NCBI GenBank assembly: GCA_039105265.1
Contig: JAPFFF010000006.1
Span: 434,001 to 498,000 of the forward strand
Source of the DNA: Tritrichomonas musculus
Taxonomy: Eukaryota; Parabasalia; Tritrichomonadida; Tritrichomonadidae
Length of the DNA stretch: 64,000 nucleotides
Direction: 5' to 3'
The position numbers and the translations under genes were made by a program. Of this stretch, positions 38,715 to 48,400 are shown piece after piece. The notes beneath the pieces were generated by a model that did no database searches, had not been told where the DNA came from, and was given only the letters and a program-made list of their open reading frames with translations. How positions within the stretch are numbered: the stretch's first letter is position 1; every line of letters starts with the position of its first letter.

Positions 38715-40079
38715 ATGCTTAACTCGACAATTCTCGGTCTTTCTACGATTCTCTTAGCAGGATCACCATTTTCAATGGCACCTGTTTCAGGAAGCCGCAC
38801 TTTTTCTGTTGACAAGTCGCTTTTTACAAGATCAATTCATAATTTATTTTATTTCAATATCTTTACTGGCAATGCTAAGTTTTCAAAAACTACTTTCGAT
38901 AACATTATTGGCGGAGCAATTCGTGTTGACTCTGCTTATGATGCAAAAGACCAAGTTATTGAAAAACGATATGCACCTAATATTATGTCTCAAAATTTTT
39001 ACTCTTTTGAAAGTTGTATGTTTCGTAATTGCCATATTTCAGGAGAAAAGTTTAATGGTGGAGCTGTTTCAATTAACGTTCCAGCTGGAAAAGATTTTGA
39101 TGTTGATATTTCATTTGAATTTTCATCATTTTATAACTGCTATGCAGCAGGCGGCCAAGGAGGTGCACTCTATGGTTATCGCATTGGTGATGTTAGCCTT
39201 CTGGAAACTTGCTTTTCAATGTGCTTTACCCGTGAACAATCATCAACAGGTGATACAGGAACAGGCACTGCTGTTTATCTTCACCATAGAGCTTCCACAG
39301 AGAGAACTAAGTCTCGTGGATCATCATATGACAGATGCCCACCTCAGGCAGCAATGTATCCAAACACCGAAAGTGTTTTCTATGTAATGATGGGTAAAGT
39401 TGATTTTGATCATTCGAACTTTACAAACAACGTTGTCGAACAAGGTTCATCAGCAATCTGCCTTGTTGAACAAAAATATTGTAACATTGATTTTACATCA
39501 TGCATTAACTGCATTGGTGAAAATACAATTCATATTGTTGGACAAACTGATGCATCATGCGATATCAACACTGTTAACTTTGTAAATTGTGCTAACCACT
39601 CTGAGGCAAAAGAGTTATATGGTGTTGTTGCAGTACTTTACACTCAAATTACTTTAGACGATTCAGTTTTCATCATGGGTGACAACAAATTCTTAGCTAT
39701 AAGAGATCAAAAAGATACAACAAGCAAAATTACTTTCAACAAATGCACATTTGATCGTGCACAAAACCAATTATCCGACACAAGTATCTGCGATTTCAAA
39801 TCTTGCGCATTTGGTACACAAGATCCAAAGACAAACAAGTTTACATATTTTGATAGTCGTGAATGTTGGGAAATTAATCCAGATCGCCTTCCTGCATCTA
39901 ACACTGTTTATGCGTTCTTTATCTTTTTCGCTCTCTTCTGCGGTATTGTTGGATTTGGTATTTATCTCCAAGTTACTCAAGTTTTATGCGGAGAAGCAGT
40001 CGTTTCTACAAATTATGATGCTGCCCCTGCTATCTCAGAACCAATTAACAATGCACAATACGATACTCTTCCTGAATAA
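38715..40079 (+). CDS. Pmp-like surface protein, type I membrane topology
   Basis: 454 residues from an ATG at 38715. The N-terminus is moderately hydrophobic (STILGLSTILLAGSPFSMA), a plausible signal peptide. The ectodomain has beta-helix character with chlamydial-Pmp-type motifs GGAI, GGAV and GGAL and FxxN units (FTNN), and many paired Cys. One membrane span (VYAFFIFFALFCGIVGFGIYL, about 403-423) is followed by a cytosolic tail of about 30 residues ending YDTLPE. YDTL fits the YxxPhi endocytic sorting signal. Trichomonad Pmp-like proteins are thought to sit at the surface and contribute to adherence; that role is inferred here. The 192- and 129-codon frames in other phases are shadows. Confidence 0.82.
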   Translation: MLNSTILGLSTILLAGSPFSMAPVSGSRTFSVDKSLFTRSIHNLFYFNIFTGNAKFSKTTFDNIIGGAIRVDSAYDAKDQVIEKRYAPNIMSQNFYSFESCMFRNCHISGEKFNGGAVSINVPAGKDFDVDISFEFSSFYNCYAAGGQGGALYGYRIGDVSLLETCFSMCFTREQSSTGDTGTGTAVYLHHRASTERTKSRGSSYDRCPPQAAMYPNTESVFYVMMGKVDFDHSNFTNNVVEQGSSAICLVEQKYCNIDFTSCINCIGENTIHIVGQTDASCDINTVNFVNCANHSEAKELYGVVAVLYTQITLDDSVFIMGDNKFLAIRDQKDTTSKITFNKCTFDRAQNQLSDTSICDFKSCAFGTQDPKTNKFTYFDSRECWEINPDRLPASNTVYAFFIFFALFCGIVGFGIYLQVTQVLCGEAVVSTNYDAAPAISEPINNAQYDTLPE

Positions 40080-40202
40080 ATTACATAAAAAATTAATATT
40101 CAATAAAATTTATTTTTTTCCCCATCATTTTTTGATTTGATATATTTTTCTTTTAATAGCAATACAAGTTATTTCAAATATTAATACAAGTTTAAATAAC
40201 TT

Positions 40203-41228
40203 CTAATAAGTTAGGCGCGGAACTCGTCTGCCAGCTTCATATGCTATTATTGCATGCATAATATTTAAATATACTTGGTATGCTGATGACATTATCATCA
40301 GACCAATATAACATGTACAACTGTTTACGATTTCATTAAGTTTTGATCTGAACATGTTATCAACATGCCTCAAGTTATCTATTTCAAGAATTGAGTCAGC
40401 GTTGACAAAAATCAAGCTATTGAGCGTGATCCTGGAATCTTGATTTGATTTAGGAATAAAAACGTTCAGGTTAACATCTTTTCGAGCTGAAATATTAACC
40501 TCTTTAAAGTCAATGATGTTTTTAACAATATCATAATTAAACCACGAGTCATTATCGTTGATATCCAAATCATCAAATTTGAAATCATTATCGTTATCAG
40601 TGAACGAAAGAAATGAAATCGAATCCTCTTCTGTAGATTTAGTTTCAACTTTTTTGGTTTCTTTATTATTCTCGTTTACATTTCTTTTTCTTATTGTCCA
40701 TTGCCTCATCTCGAAATATTTCCCTTCAAAATATGGCATTGCTCCAATTAACAGATCTTGATCATTTCCTTTTGTAGGATGAGTAGTAAATCCCATTTTT
40801 GACATAGCACCATTTATTGTTGATTTACTTTTTCCAAGAATAATTTTTAATTGACGAATATTTATCGAAATACACTCGACCTTGATTTCATTTTCATCTT
40901 TTACGTTTTCATCAACTGAAGTTTTATTTTCATTAAGCCAAATAATTCCACATACAAGGCATCTTTTCCAATCATCTTTGTCATTTTTTAAGCAGAATTT
41001 ACGAATTTCTTCAAAAGATTCTTTTAATGTTTCAGTTCTTCTATTTCTAGCATATCTATTTTCAGGTGATAGAAGAATTTGTTGTAATTCTCGGTATTTA
41101 TTTTGATCTTCTTCAGATAAAAAATTAAAATAATCAGGAGTTTCAATTTCTTGATTATCTTTATGTTTTTTGTTATTACGGTTATATTTCGGATGCTCCT
41201 TTTGAGGGTAAAATTGAAAAGGAAACAT
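40203..41228 (-). CDS. IBP39-like transcription initiator-binding protein (IBD domain)
   Basis: About 341 residues from the ATG at 41228. The longer frame has hydrophobic non-conserved residues before this Met and begins at TTG. Residues about 33-182 match the parabasalid initiator-binding domain: FLSEEDQNKYRELQQILLSP, then KRCLVCGIIWL, SINIRQLKIILGKSKSTING and AMPYFEGKYFEMRQWTIRK. In T. vaginalis IBP39 this winged-helix domain binds the Inr element around the transcription start; total length there is also about 340 residues. The C-terminal part is acidic, then helical, and not obviously conserved. A TCATT motif lies 17 bases before the chosen ATG, so the gene may carry an Inr itself. Trichomonads hold many IBD paralogues, so this need not be the general factor. 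Confidence 0.87.
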   Translation of the reverse strand: MFPFQFYPQKEHPKYNRNNKKHKDNQEIETPDYFNFLSEEDQNKYRELQQILLSPENRYARNRRTETLKESFEEIRKFCLKNDKDDWKRCLVCGIIWLNENKTSVDENVKDENEIKVECISINIRQLKIILGKSKSTINGAMSKMGFTTHPTKGNDQDLLIGAMPYFEGKYFEMRQWTIRKRNVNENNKETKKVETKSTEEDSISFLSFTDNDNDFKFDDLDINDNDSWFNYDIVKNIIDFKEVNISARKDVNLNVFIPKSNQDSRITLNSLIFVNADSILEIDNLRHVDNMFRSKLNEIVNSCTCYIGLMIMSSAYQVYLNIMHAIIAYEAGRRVPRLTY

Positions 41229-41242
41229 TGCAACAATAAAAA

Positions 41243-41247
41243 AATGA
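41243..41247 (-). promoter_or_regulatory. Inr-like motif before the IBP39-like gene
   Basis: TCATT on the gene strand, A at 41245, 17 bases upstream of the ATG at 41228. It agrees with TCAY(T/A) and supports this start over the longer frame. Confidence 0.4.
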
Positions 41248-42064
41248 TCTGATTGAAATAAAAAAAAATACCATTCAAATAAAAGGTTGTTCGCCCGATT
41301 ATATTCTGAAAAGACATAATTTATTGAAATCATGTTTTCAAATTTTTCTAAAGAATTGAATATCATTTGAATTTCTCTCAATTTTTTTTTTTTTTTTTGA
41401 AATTCAATACCGAAAACGTTTAATGAATAACAGACTGTTATTAACAGTATTAATAATATATTATCAAACCAGGCTATATATTAATACCATTATTGCAATT
41501 CACAGCAAATATTAAGATTATTATAAAATAATATATGAAACATTATTTTATATAAAATATGATTATTTAAAAGCATCTAAAGTTGATACAAGTGTTTTTT
41601 CCAATGCTCTTTTGAATTTCAATAATAAAAAATAATGATAATTTAGTATTAATATTAATATTTTATATAAAAATAAGCAATATTTTCAAATTATTTAAAA
41701 GTATTTTTACTAATACTCTTTTAAATTGAAATATTGAATAAATAAAAACATATATTCTAATAACATATGTTATTTGAATAAATTTGGAGAAAATGCAATT
41801 TTTCTTGTCCTCTTTTTAAATAAAATTTCAATATGCTTATTTTAGGAAATTTAAGTAGATTGAATTACATTTTTTTTTTATTCTGATATTTTTATATTTT
41901 ATTCTGGCTTAATATGAATTTAACTTTTATTATAATTTTTAGAACATATTTATTTTTGAAATATTTACTTTTTTCACATAAATATTAAATATTGATCAAT
42001 ATTTTCATAAATTACATATTAAAATAGATTCTCATAAAATTTAAGAAAAAGTTAAAGTTCGTTT
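41248..42064. other. Intergenic between divergent genes, no gene seen
   Basis: A/T-rich, with a poly-T run at about 41383-41398. It holds the promoters of two divergent genes at its ends; nothing else is recognised. Confidence 0.5.
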
Positions 42065-42066
42065 TT

Positions 42067-42071
42067 TCATT
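42067..42071 (+). promoter_or_regulatory. Inr-like motif before the small lipidated protein gene
   Basis: TCATT with A at 42069, 18 bases upstream of the ATG. It matches the trichomonad initiator consensus. Confidence 0.4.
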
Positions 42072-42086
42072 TATATTTTTTTTTTA

Positions 42087-42272
42087 ATGGGGAAGAATAA
42101 AAAGAGAAATAATAAAGATACGAAAAGTAGTGAAAGCTCTAGCGGCTCTGACACAGTTCCTATGGCTCCTATTTCTCCAAAAGTTGTTCCTCCCGGCTCC
42201 TACCGAAGAGCTCCTCCTTCCTCAAAAGAAGAAGAAACATCAAATTGCTCTTGCTGCTGTACGATATCTTAA
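42087..42272 (+). CDS. 61-residue protein with N-myristoylation-like start and Cys-rich CaaX end
   Basis: The protein starts MGKNKKRNNKDTKSSES and ends NCSCCCTIS. Gly2 with a basic cluster fits N-myristoylation plus electrostatic membrane binding, although Lys3 and Asn4 are not ideal. The C-terminus CTIS fits a CaaX box for farnesylation, with neighbouring Cys available for palmitoylation. The middle is Ser/Pro-rich and unstructured (TVPMAPISPKVVPPG), with possible phosphorylation sites. No homologue is recognised; it is too short for a GTPase and lacks the helix of a G-gamma subunit. The clean ATG, the Inr-like motif and the biased composition support a real gene. A membrane-tethered adaptor is one possible role. 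Confidence 0.6.
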   Translation: MGKNKKRNNKDTKSSESSSGSDTVPMAPISPKVVPPGSYRRAPPSSKEEETSNCSCCCTIS

Positions 42273-42657
42273 TCTCATTTTTTTTTTTATTGAACATTTA
42301 ATTATAGTTCGACAATTTTTTTTTTATATTTTCGAATATGAATACAAAGCAAAAATATGATGCTGATCAAATTTTCAAAAGAATTAATTTATACTTTGAA
42401 GTTTTATACCCATATATTATTTTATATATGTTTTTATATATGTAAATAAAATAAAACTTGCGTGTACTCGAATAATAATATTTTTTTAGACACATTTCAC
42501 GTTGAAATTTACTTTTCTAAGTATCATAATGAAAATATTATATTTTAAAAATTATTAAATATTTAAAATTGAAGGCAGATTTTACTAATATATAATAAAA
42601 TATATTAAAATAAGATTAATAACAAACAGTATATAAAATCAAATATGCAAGTAAAAC
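42273..42657. other. Intergenic between convergent genes, no gene seen
   Basis: A/T-rich spacer with T-tracts just after the small gene's stop codon. Nothing else is seen. Confidence 0.5.
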
Positions 42658-44568
42658 TTATGTGAACCCATAAACTAATTTGATAAAATCATCATTTGTA
42701 GCATATTGAAGTGGTTCAGTATTTTCTTCAATTTTGATACCATTTACACCATTTAGTTTTTCTTCCCAGTTAGGATCCTCAGGATGTGGCGCCAAACTCA
42801 AACATAGTTGATCAGATAAATTTTGCTTTGCAATTAAAACATCAGGTTTATTATCAATATAACTCATCGCCATATCATCTTCCACTAAATTATCCACGGC
42901 ATCTTGCTTAACCTCCAAAATCAAGTCAGTCAAAATAATATTTGATCCACAAAGTGGGCACTTAGCAGAACCATTTTTAATAACTTCATCGATAACCGGC
43001 AAAACTTGAAAAGAACAACCTTTACAAGAAGGCGTTTTTGCAAATATGCACAAATCTCTCTGTGAAGGAGAAAATATTGGAACAGTTGGAATTGATGTTA
43101 ATAATGGATTTGTTGTTTGGAAAGAAGCTGGAGAATTAGTCATCTGAATTGGTTTGTTAATGTTACTTGTATTTTGATCATTACTTTCAGTTATTTGAAT
43201 ACCTGAACGATTCATTAGATCATGAAGAATATCAAGACGTTTTCTGACTTCGACATATTGAACAATAAACCATGTTAAAAATGGGAAAATTTGGCTTGAA
43301 AATTGAATTTGCATCAGACTTGGTACGATACCATCTGAAATAATTGGGTAGAAATATTCATTTGTGGCGTATTGAAGAGGATGAATTTCTTCTTTGGAGT
43401 AAAAAATAGTTGTTGGTGGAGACGATTCGTTAAACGATAAAAAAGAACCAATAACACGGGGCCCACTTTTCTTTTCTTTTGCAGTTGGTTTAATATCAAC
43501 AGCACGGCTGTTGAGATGATAGAATTTATAAGTAGGCTTTGTGTCTTTAACGCGTTGAAATATAATCGGGAGTGGAGGGTCCTTGAGTTTGTTGTATGAA
43601 TCACCTGCCATACCAACTACAAGAGCATGGACCAATGTTGGAAAGCTTGGATTGAGAGCAGTCATTGTGACCATCACATGATTCATAAAATGGTCAATCC
43701 GTTCTTCTTTCCGTTTAAAAACGCATTCAAACAAACGAAAGAAAAGTTTACTTCTATCTTCAGTATGCTGAGTGAATGAGTTTAATAACATTTGAATATC
43801 ATTCATCATGGAGATTTGAACATTTTTAGGAGCTATTAACGAAGTTTGAGGAGTATTAATACTGCTTGATGAAAGAGATGCAGAAACAGGTGGTTGAGGA
43901 GGTATTGGCGGCTGAACTATTGAAACTTTAGGCTGAGCTGACTTTGCATTTTTCTTTTTGCTTGGTTGAGGAATTGGCGTAATATTTGGATTGACAGTAT
44001 TTACAGCAGAGCTAGTGTTAACATTGTTATTAAACATCTGCTTTAAATTTTTCTTAGTTTTTGGACCATTTGGTATCGAATTTTGTGACATTCGACGTGG
44101 ATTGGGAAATTGAAATTGATTATTCATAGGAATTTGTTGCTGAAACTGATTCATACTAGGAGCCATTGGCATCATTGGATTTAAAGAATTCATTGAGTCC
44201 ATAGAACTTAATGAACTAACACCATTTAGAGATCCCACCGAATTCATGTTATTCATAGAGCCCATTGAATTCATAGGATTTAAATTATTCATTGAATTCA
44301 TTGAACTCATGGAACTCATTGCGTTCATTGGATTCATTGTGTTCATTGTGTTCATAGGATTCATAGGATTCATCGAATTCATCGAACTCATTGAATTCAT
44401 TGTGCTCATTGTATTCATCGAATTCATAGCAGGGGGCTGATTTCCCATTGGAATATTAGTATTAAATTGGTTCATGCCCATTCCTGCCATACTTTGATTC
44501 ATCATTGAAGGCATCATGGGAACCCCATTCATTGGCTGCTGAATTTGCTGCTGCATTTGTTGCATCAT
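42658..44568 (-). CDS. Met/Asn/Gln-rich protein with C-terminal zinc ribbon
   Basis: 636 residues from the first ATG at 44568. Residues 1-150 are low complexity with many MNSMN-type triplets, then Pro/Gln/Ser-rich sequence to about 250. From about 255 there is a folded region (MLLNSFTQHTEDRSKLFFRL, TLVHALVVGMAGDSYNKLKD). Near 525-560 a CxxC...CxxC zinc ribbon appears (SCKGCSFQVLPV and KCPLCGSNIIL). The phrase PLQYATNxxF occurs twice (PLQYATNEYF and the C-terminal PLQYATNDDF), suggesting two related modules. A transcription or RNA-related regulator is plausible from composition, but no family is recognised. In-frame Gln/Asn-rich codons continue upstream of the ATG without another ATG, so the start is uncertain. 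Confidence 0.72.
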   Translation of the reverse strand: MMQQMQQQIQQPMNGVPMMPSMMNQSMAGMGMNQFNTNIPMGNQPPAMNSMNTMSTMNSMSSMNSMNPMNPMNTMNTMNPMNAMSSMSSMNSMNNLNPMNSMGSMNNMNSVGSLNGVSSLSSMDSMNSLNPMMPMAPSMNQFQQQIPMNNQFQFPNPRRMSQNSIPNGPKTKKNLKQMFNNNVNTSSAVNTVNPNITPIPQPSKKKNAKSAQPKVSIVQPPIPPQPPVSASLSSSSINTPQTSLIAPKNVQISMMNDIQMLLNSFTQHTEDRSKLFFRLFECVFKRKEERIDHFMNHVMVTMTALNPSFPTLVHALVVGMAGDSYNKLKDPPLPIIFQRVKDTKPTYKFYHLNSRAVDIKPTAKEKKSGPRVIGSFLSFNESSPPTTIFYSKEEIHPLQYATNEYFYPIISDGIVPSLMQIQFSSQIFPFLTWFIVQYVEVRKRLDILHDLMNRSGIQITESNDQNTSNINKPIQMTNSPASFQTTNPLLTSIPTVPIFSPSQRDLCIFAKTPSCKGCSFQVLPVIDEVIKNGSAKCPLCGSNIILTDLILEVKQDAVDNLVEDDMAMSYIDNKPDVLIAKQNLSDQLCLSLAPHPEDPNWEEKLNGVNGIKIEENTEPLQYATNDDFIKLVYGFT

Positions 44569-44649
44569 TTGTGGGACTTGAGGCTGCCTGTTTTGTTGAG
44601 CATTATATTGATAAAAATAGTCGTTTTGCTGCTGAGGATTCGTTTTTCA

Positions 44650-45456
44650 AAATTGAAAAACAACTTTTTCAATAATATTTTTTGAAAATTTAATTTACTC
44701 ATTTACTAATTACATATTAATAAAATACTAAATTTTGCACAAATACATGCTAATATCCTAGTATGAAATACATATTTCAAACAAATTTAGAGAAACCTCA
44801 TAAATTATAATAAGATATTTTTACGAAGACTTTACACGATCTGAATTTATTAATCATAAAAGTATTAACTATTAAAATACAATATGTATATACGAATGAA
44901 ATTGTTTTTAACATGAATAATTGATTTTGTAAAAAAATAACTTTAATTATTCCAAAGATTTTATAACTTTATTTTGTTTCTAGGTTGTAAATCAATTATT
45001 ATTAGTAATTTAAATACACTCAATAGATGAACAGCTGTTTTTTTTTTTTTTAACAATCGATTGTATACAAATTGACCTCATTCAAAAAGTTAATTTAACC
45101 AACGCGATTCAAATTTATATTTTTGAGATATGCATAAAACTCAAAAAGTTTTATACTTATCTCAAAAATTGTGATAGATAAATAATAAAATACGTTTTTA
45201 ATAATTTGACTATAATCAAATTTGTAAATATAATTTAACAAACTCATTCAAAGTATTCAAAGTATTCAATATTCAATTTAAAATATTTTAAATTTGTATT
45301 AGCATATCTCCAGACGATTTTTTCATTTAAATGATATTAGACAATATATCAAAGAATTCATTTTTTCGTTTATTCTAATATCATTTGAATTGATTATTTG
45401 TATAGAGTTCAAACGATACCATTCAAAGTTGCATAAATTTTTTTTTATTTTTAAAA
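44650..45456. other. Intergenic between divergent genes, no gene seen
   Basis: A/T-rich promoter region of the zinc-ribbon gene and the cyclase. Several CTCAAAAAGTT-like words occur near 45080-45170. Nothing further can be supported. Confidence 0.45.
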
Positions 45457-48400
45457 ATGATATCTGATTCGGGATCAAATTCTCAACTGCAACTAACAAA
45501 TAAAGATGAAAATAAATATGGAGGCATGATTAAAAGATCATTTATAAAGGTAATAAGGGACAATTTGTTTAGCTTATTTTCATATTTAGATTCTGTTGTT
45601 CCAAATTTTTATCAAATGCATGAATTCATTTCTATTTGGAGAATTATACAATTTATTGGTCCTTGCTTTTGTGCAGCGAATGGCTCTTTGTGGAAATATG
45701 ATTCAACAGAAAGAAAAGCAATATCAATTATTTCTATCTTTTATCATCTTATCCCAGTTGAATATAGAGTTGATGCCTCTATTCCATTCGAATTTATATA
45801 TTGTGGAATTAATATAATATTTTTCTTATCAATCCTACTTTCAGCAAAACATTACAAAAAGACAGCAAAACTTCCTAACTATCTTCCTTCAATTCTATCA
45901 GTATATATACATACTTTTGGCTACCTAATTCATCCAATTGCTTTAAATCTAATTGGAGAAGACATTGGCCGTTTAATTGATGGTTACTCAAGTAATAATA
46001 ACACCTTAAATATTGTTTCTATAGTTCTTTCAATTTTTTGCTTTCTAATTTGGTTTGTCTTTTTTGATCAAATTTCTGTAGGATCATTTTTATTTAGACC
46101 AAACTCTTTATTAAGTGTTTTAAGTACACCTCAAATTATATTATTTAGTACAACATGCATTGTTACTCTTTTGATTGCAATTGCGTCACAACTTAGCAAA
46201 TACCCTTCTGTAATTTTGACAATGCTGTGTGCAATTTGTTATTTGGGCGGAATTTTATCAGTGTATACGACAGGAACTTATATTAGTCCTAAGCATCAGC
46301 GCCTTTTATTTTCAGCAACAATAATATCATCTATCGTTACCTTAATAATGAGCATTTACATTTTTATAGGTAAGACAGTATCATTTGTGGAAATTCTAAT
46401 TTTTATAGTGGCTTTTGTTGCCATTTATATAATTTCAATATACATTCTCAAATTAAGATTAAGAAATCAAATGAAGATGCTTGATGATTATCAAAACAAA
46501 TTAATAACAATTGATGATATCAAAACCCCAGATCAAGTAGTTACTTTAGGGATCGTTGGAATGCAAAATGCACATCCATCATGTTTAAATTGGACAATTT
46601 TCCGCGAAGGGAGCATCAGATGGCCACTGAGTGTTAAAATATGGATTACTTTTGGCAAATTTGTTGCCATTTATCCATCAGAGAGCGCTCTTCTTTCTCA
46701 AATTATCTATAGAATGGAAGAAAACAAATTGAGGGGAAGTTTGGCCAAACAAGCAATTACGCAAGCCAAAACCATCTACACTCAACGAGAATCATCATTA
46801 ACCACCTATTTGAAATTAAAATTAAGCAGAGGCTCAAAGAACGTTCAAATTACAAAGAGAAAGTTCAGACACGTCTGGGACTTGGCCATTCAAGGTGCCA
46901 TTGCGGAAATGGAGTCGTCGATAAGGTCGGCCTATCAAAGCGCTGGCAAATCCAGTTCATATTTCAATTTTTTACTATCACAATATCCCAACAGCAAGTA
47001 TGTAGCACGAAATTATTTGCGATTTATTAAAGAAATTGAATGTGATCCCAAAAAAACCGCCGAATGGATTGAAAAAGTTTCACTTTTACAAAGAGGAATT
47101 CCAATAAGTCCAGATCATGCAAATTTGCTTGGCGTTCACGCTTTCCCTAACCTGCCAGATACGATAAGCGACAGTTACGCGCAGACAAACCTCGCCGAAT
47201 CTGAATCGTTCATTTCAGAGACAGACAACGCGACAGAAGAAAGTATTGCAAATCAGAATGAAATGAATGATCAGATCTCGATTATACGAGATCACATTGA
47301 TTCCCTTCGGATACCATCAACTTTTTGTATCAAGACGTGGAACATCTTCTTTTACGTGGTGCTTCTTGTACTTCCTTCAGTTATCATGATGGCACTTTTA
47401 CCGAAGTATTCAAACTCGTTATCGCAGTCACTTCACTACATGTATCATTTGTCATATTTAAGATCGTTGGCTGTTCAAACGCCGATCTTTGCAAACCGCT
47501 TTTTGAATGAAGAAATCGGTTTTTATCCGCCTCCTTTGATGAATATGAAACCTGAAGCTTACGGCTTTCAAAACAGGACTGATTTGATGCTTCGTTTTCT
47601 ATTGAAAGAAATGTCTGAACAGGTTGAAAAAGTCAGTCAATATCGTTCATATCAATCGAATAATAAATACGTGAAACTCGCCCACGAGATTGTTTTTAGC
47701 GGCATTATTCCATACAGATTCTACGCCAATCAGAAATATAGCACCAATGCAGCATCGACTCTTCAAGGCGCTTTAACTGATGTTGCAATGTCATCATCAA
47801 AACTACTCGATATTGTTCACTCATTAAACTGTGCAAATGATCCAGACGAGTGTTGGGACCTCCACAATCAGACTGCCTATTTGAATCCATACATGAACTA
47901 TGGCCTAATTTCAGACAACATTTCGCAAGCTCTCAATCACATGAGAAATTATCTGCAAGAAAATGTCGATGAAATATCGAATCTTTCAATGTTCATTGGC
48001 TTATTCATCTGCATTGTTTATGCATTGATCATCATCGGAATTCTCGTGTATCAACTTATGCTTTTGCAGAAAAGCAAGAAGTCAATTTATGAATGCTTGA
48101 TTTCTCTTCCCAAAAACGTTGTTTCAAGCGTCAGTGAATCACTGCGAGTCCTCAGCAAGAATGACAACACAGATACAGAGAAACTTGAAGAGAATGACTC
48201 AGAAATGAATAAACAAGATGAAAACATAATGAAAATATTCTCAACTTCAAGTGACGCATCCTCAATGAAATCGCTTGATAAAACAGTTTTAATAGCAGCT
48301 TCGATATTCTTATTTATTTGCGCAATTGTGAACACATTCACTCTTTCATTGACATTCCCAGAAATTGCAGAAAAACTCAATAACAACGCTCCTCATTTAG

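Noticed and set aside
39707-40140. Other-frame ORFs over the end of the Pmp-like gene
   Set aside because: They are explained by the real frame, which carries Pmp motifs, the membrane span and the tail.
44569-45456. Spliceosomal intron upstream of the zinc-ribbon gene
   Set aside because: No trichomonad-type 5' GTATGT or branch/3' splice motif was found by eye, so no exon is called.
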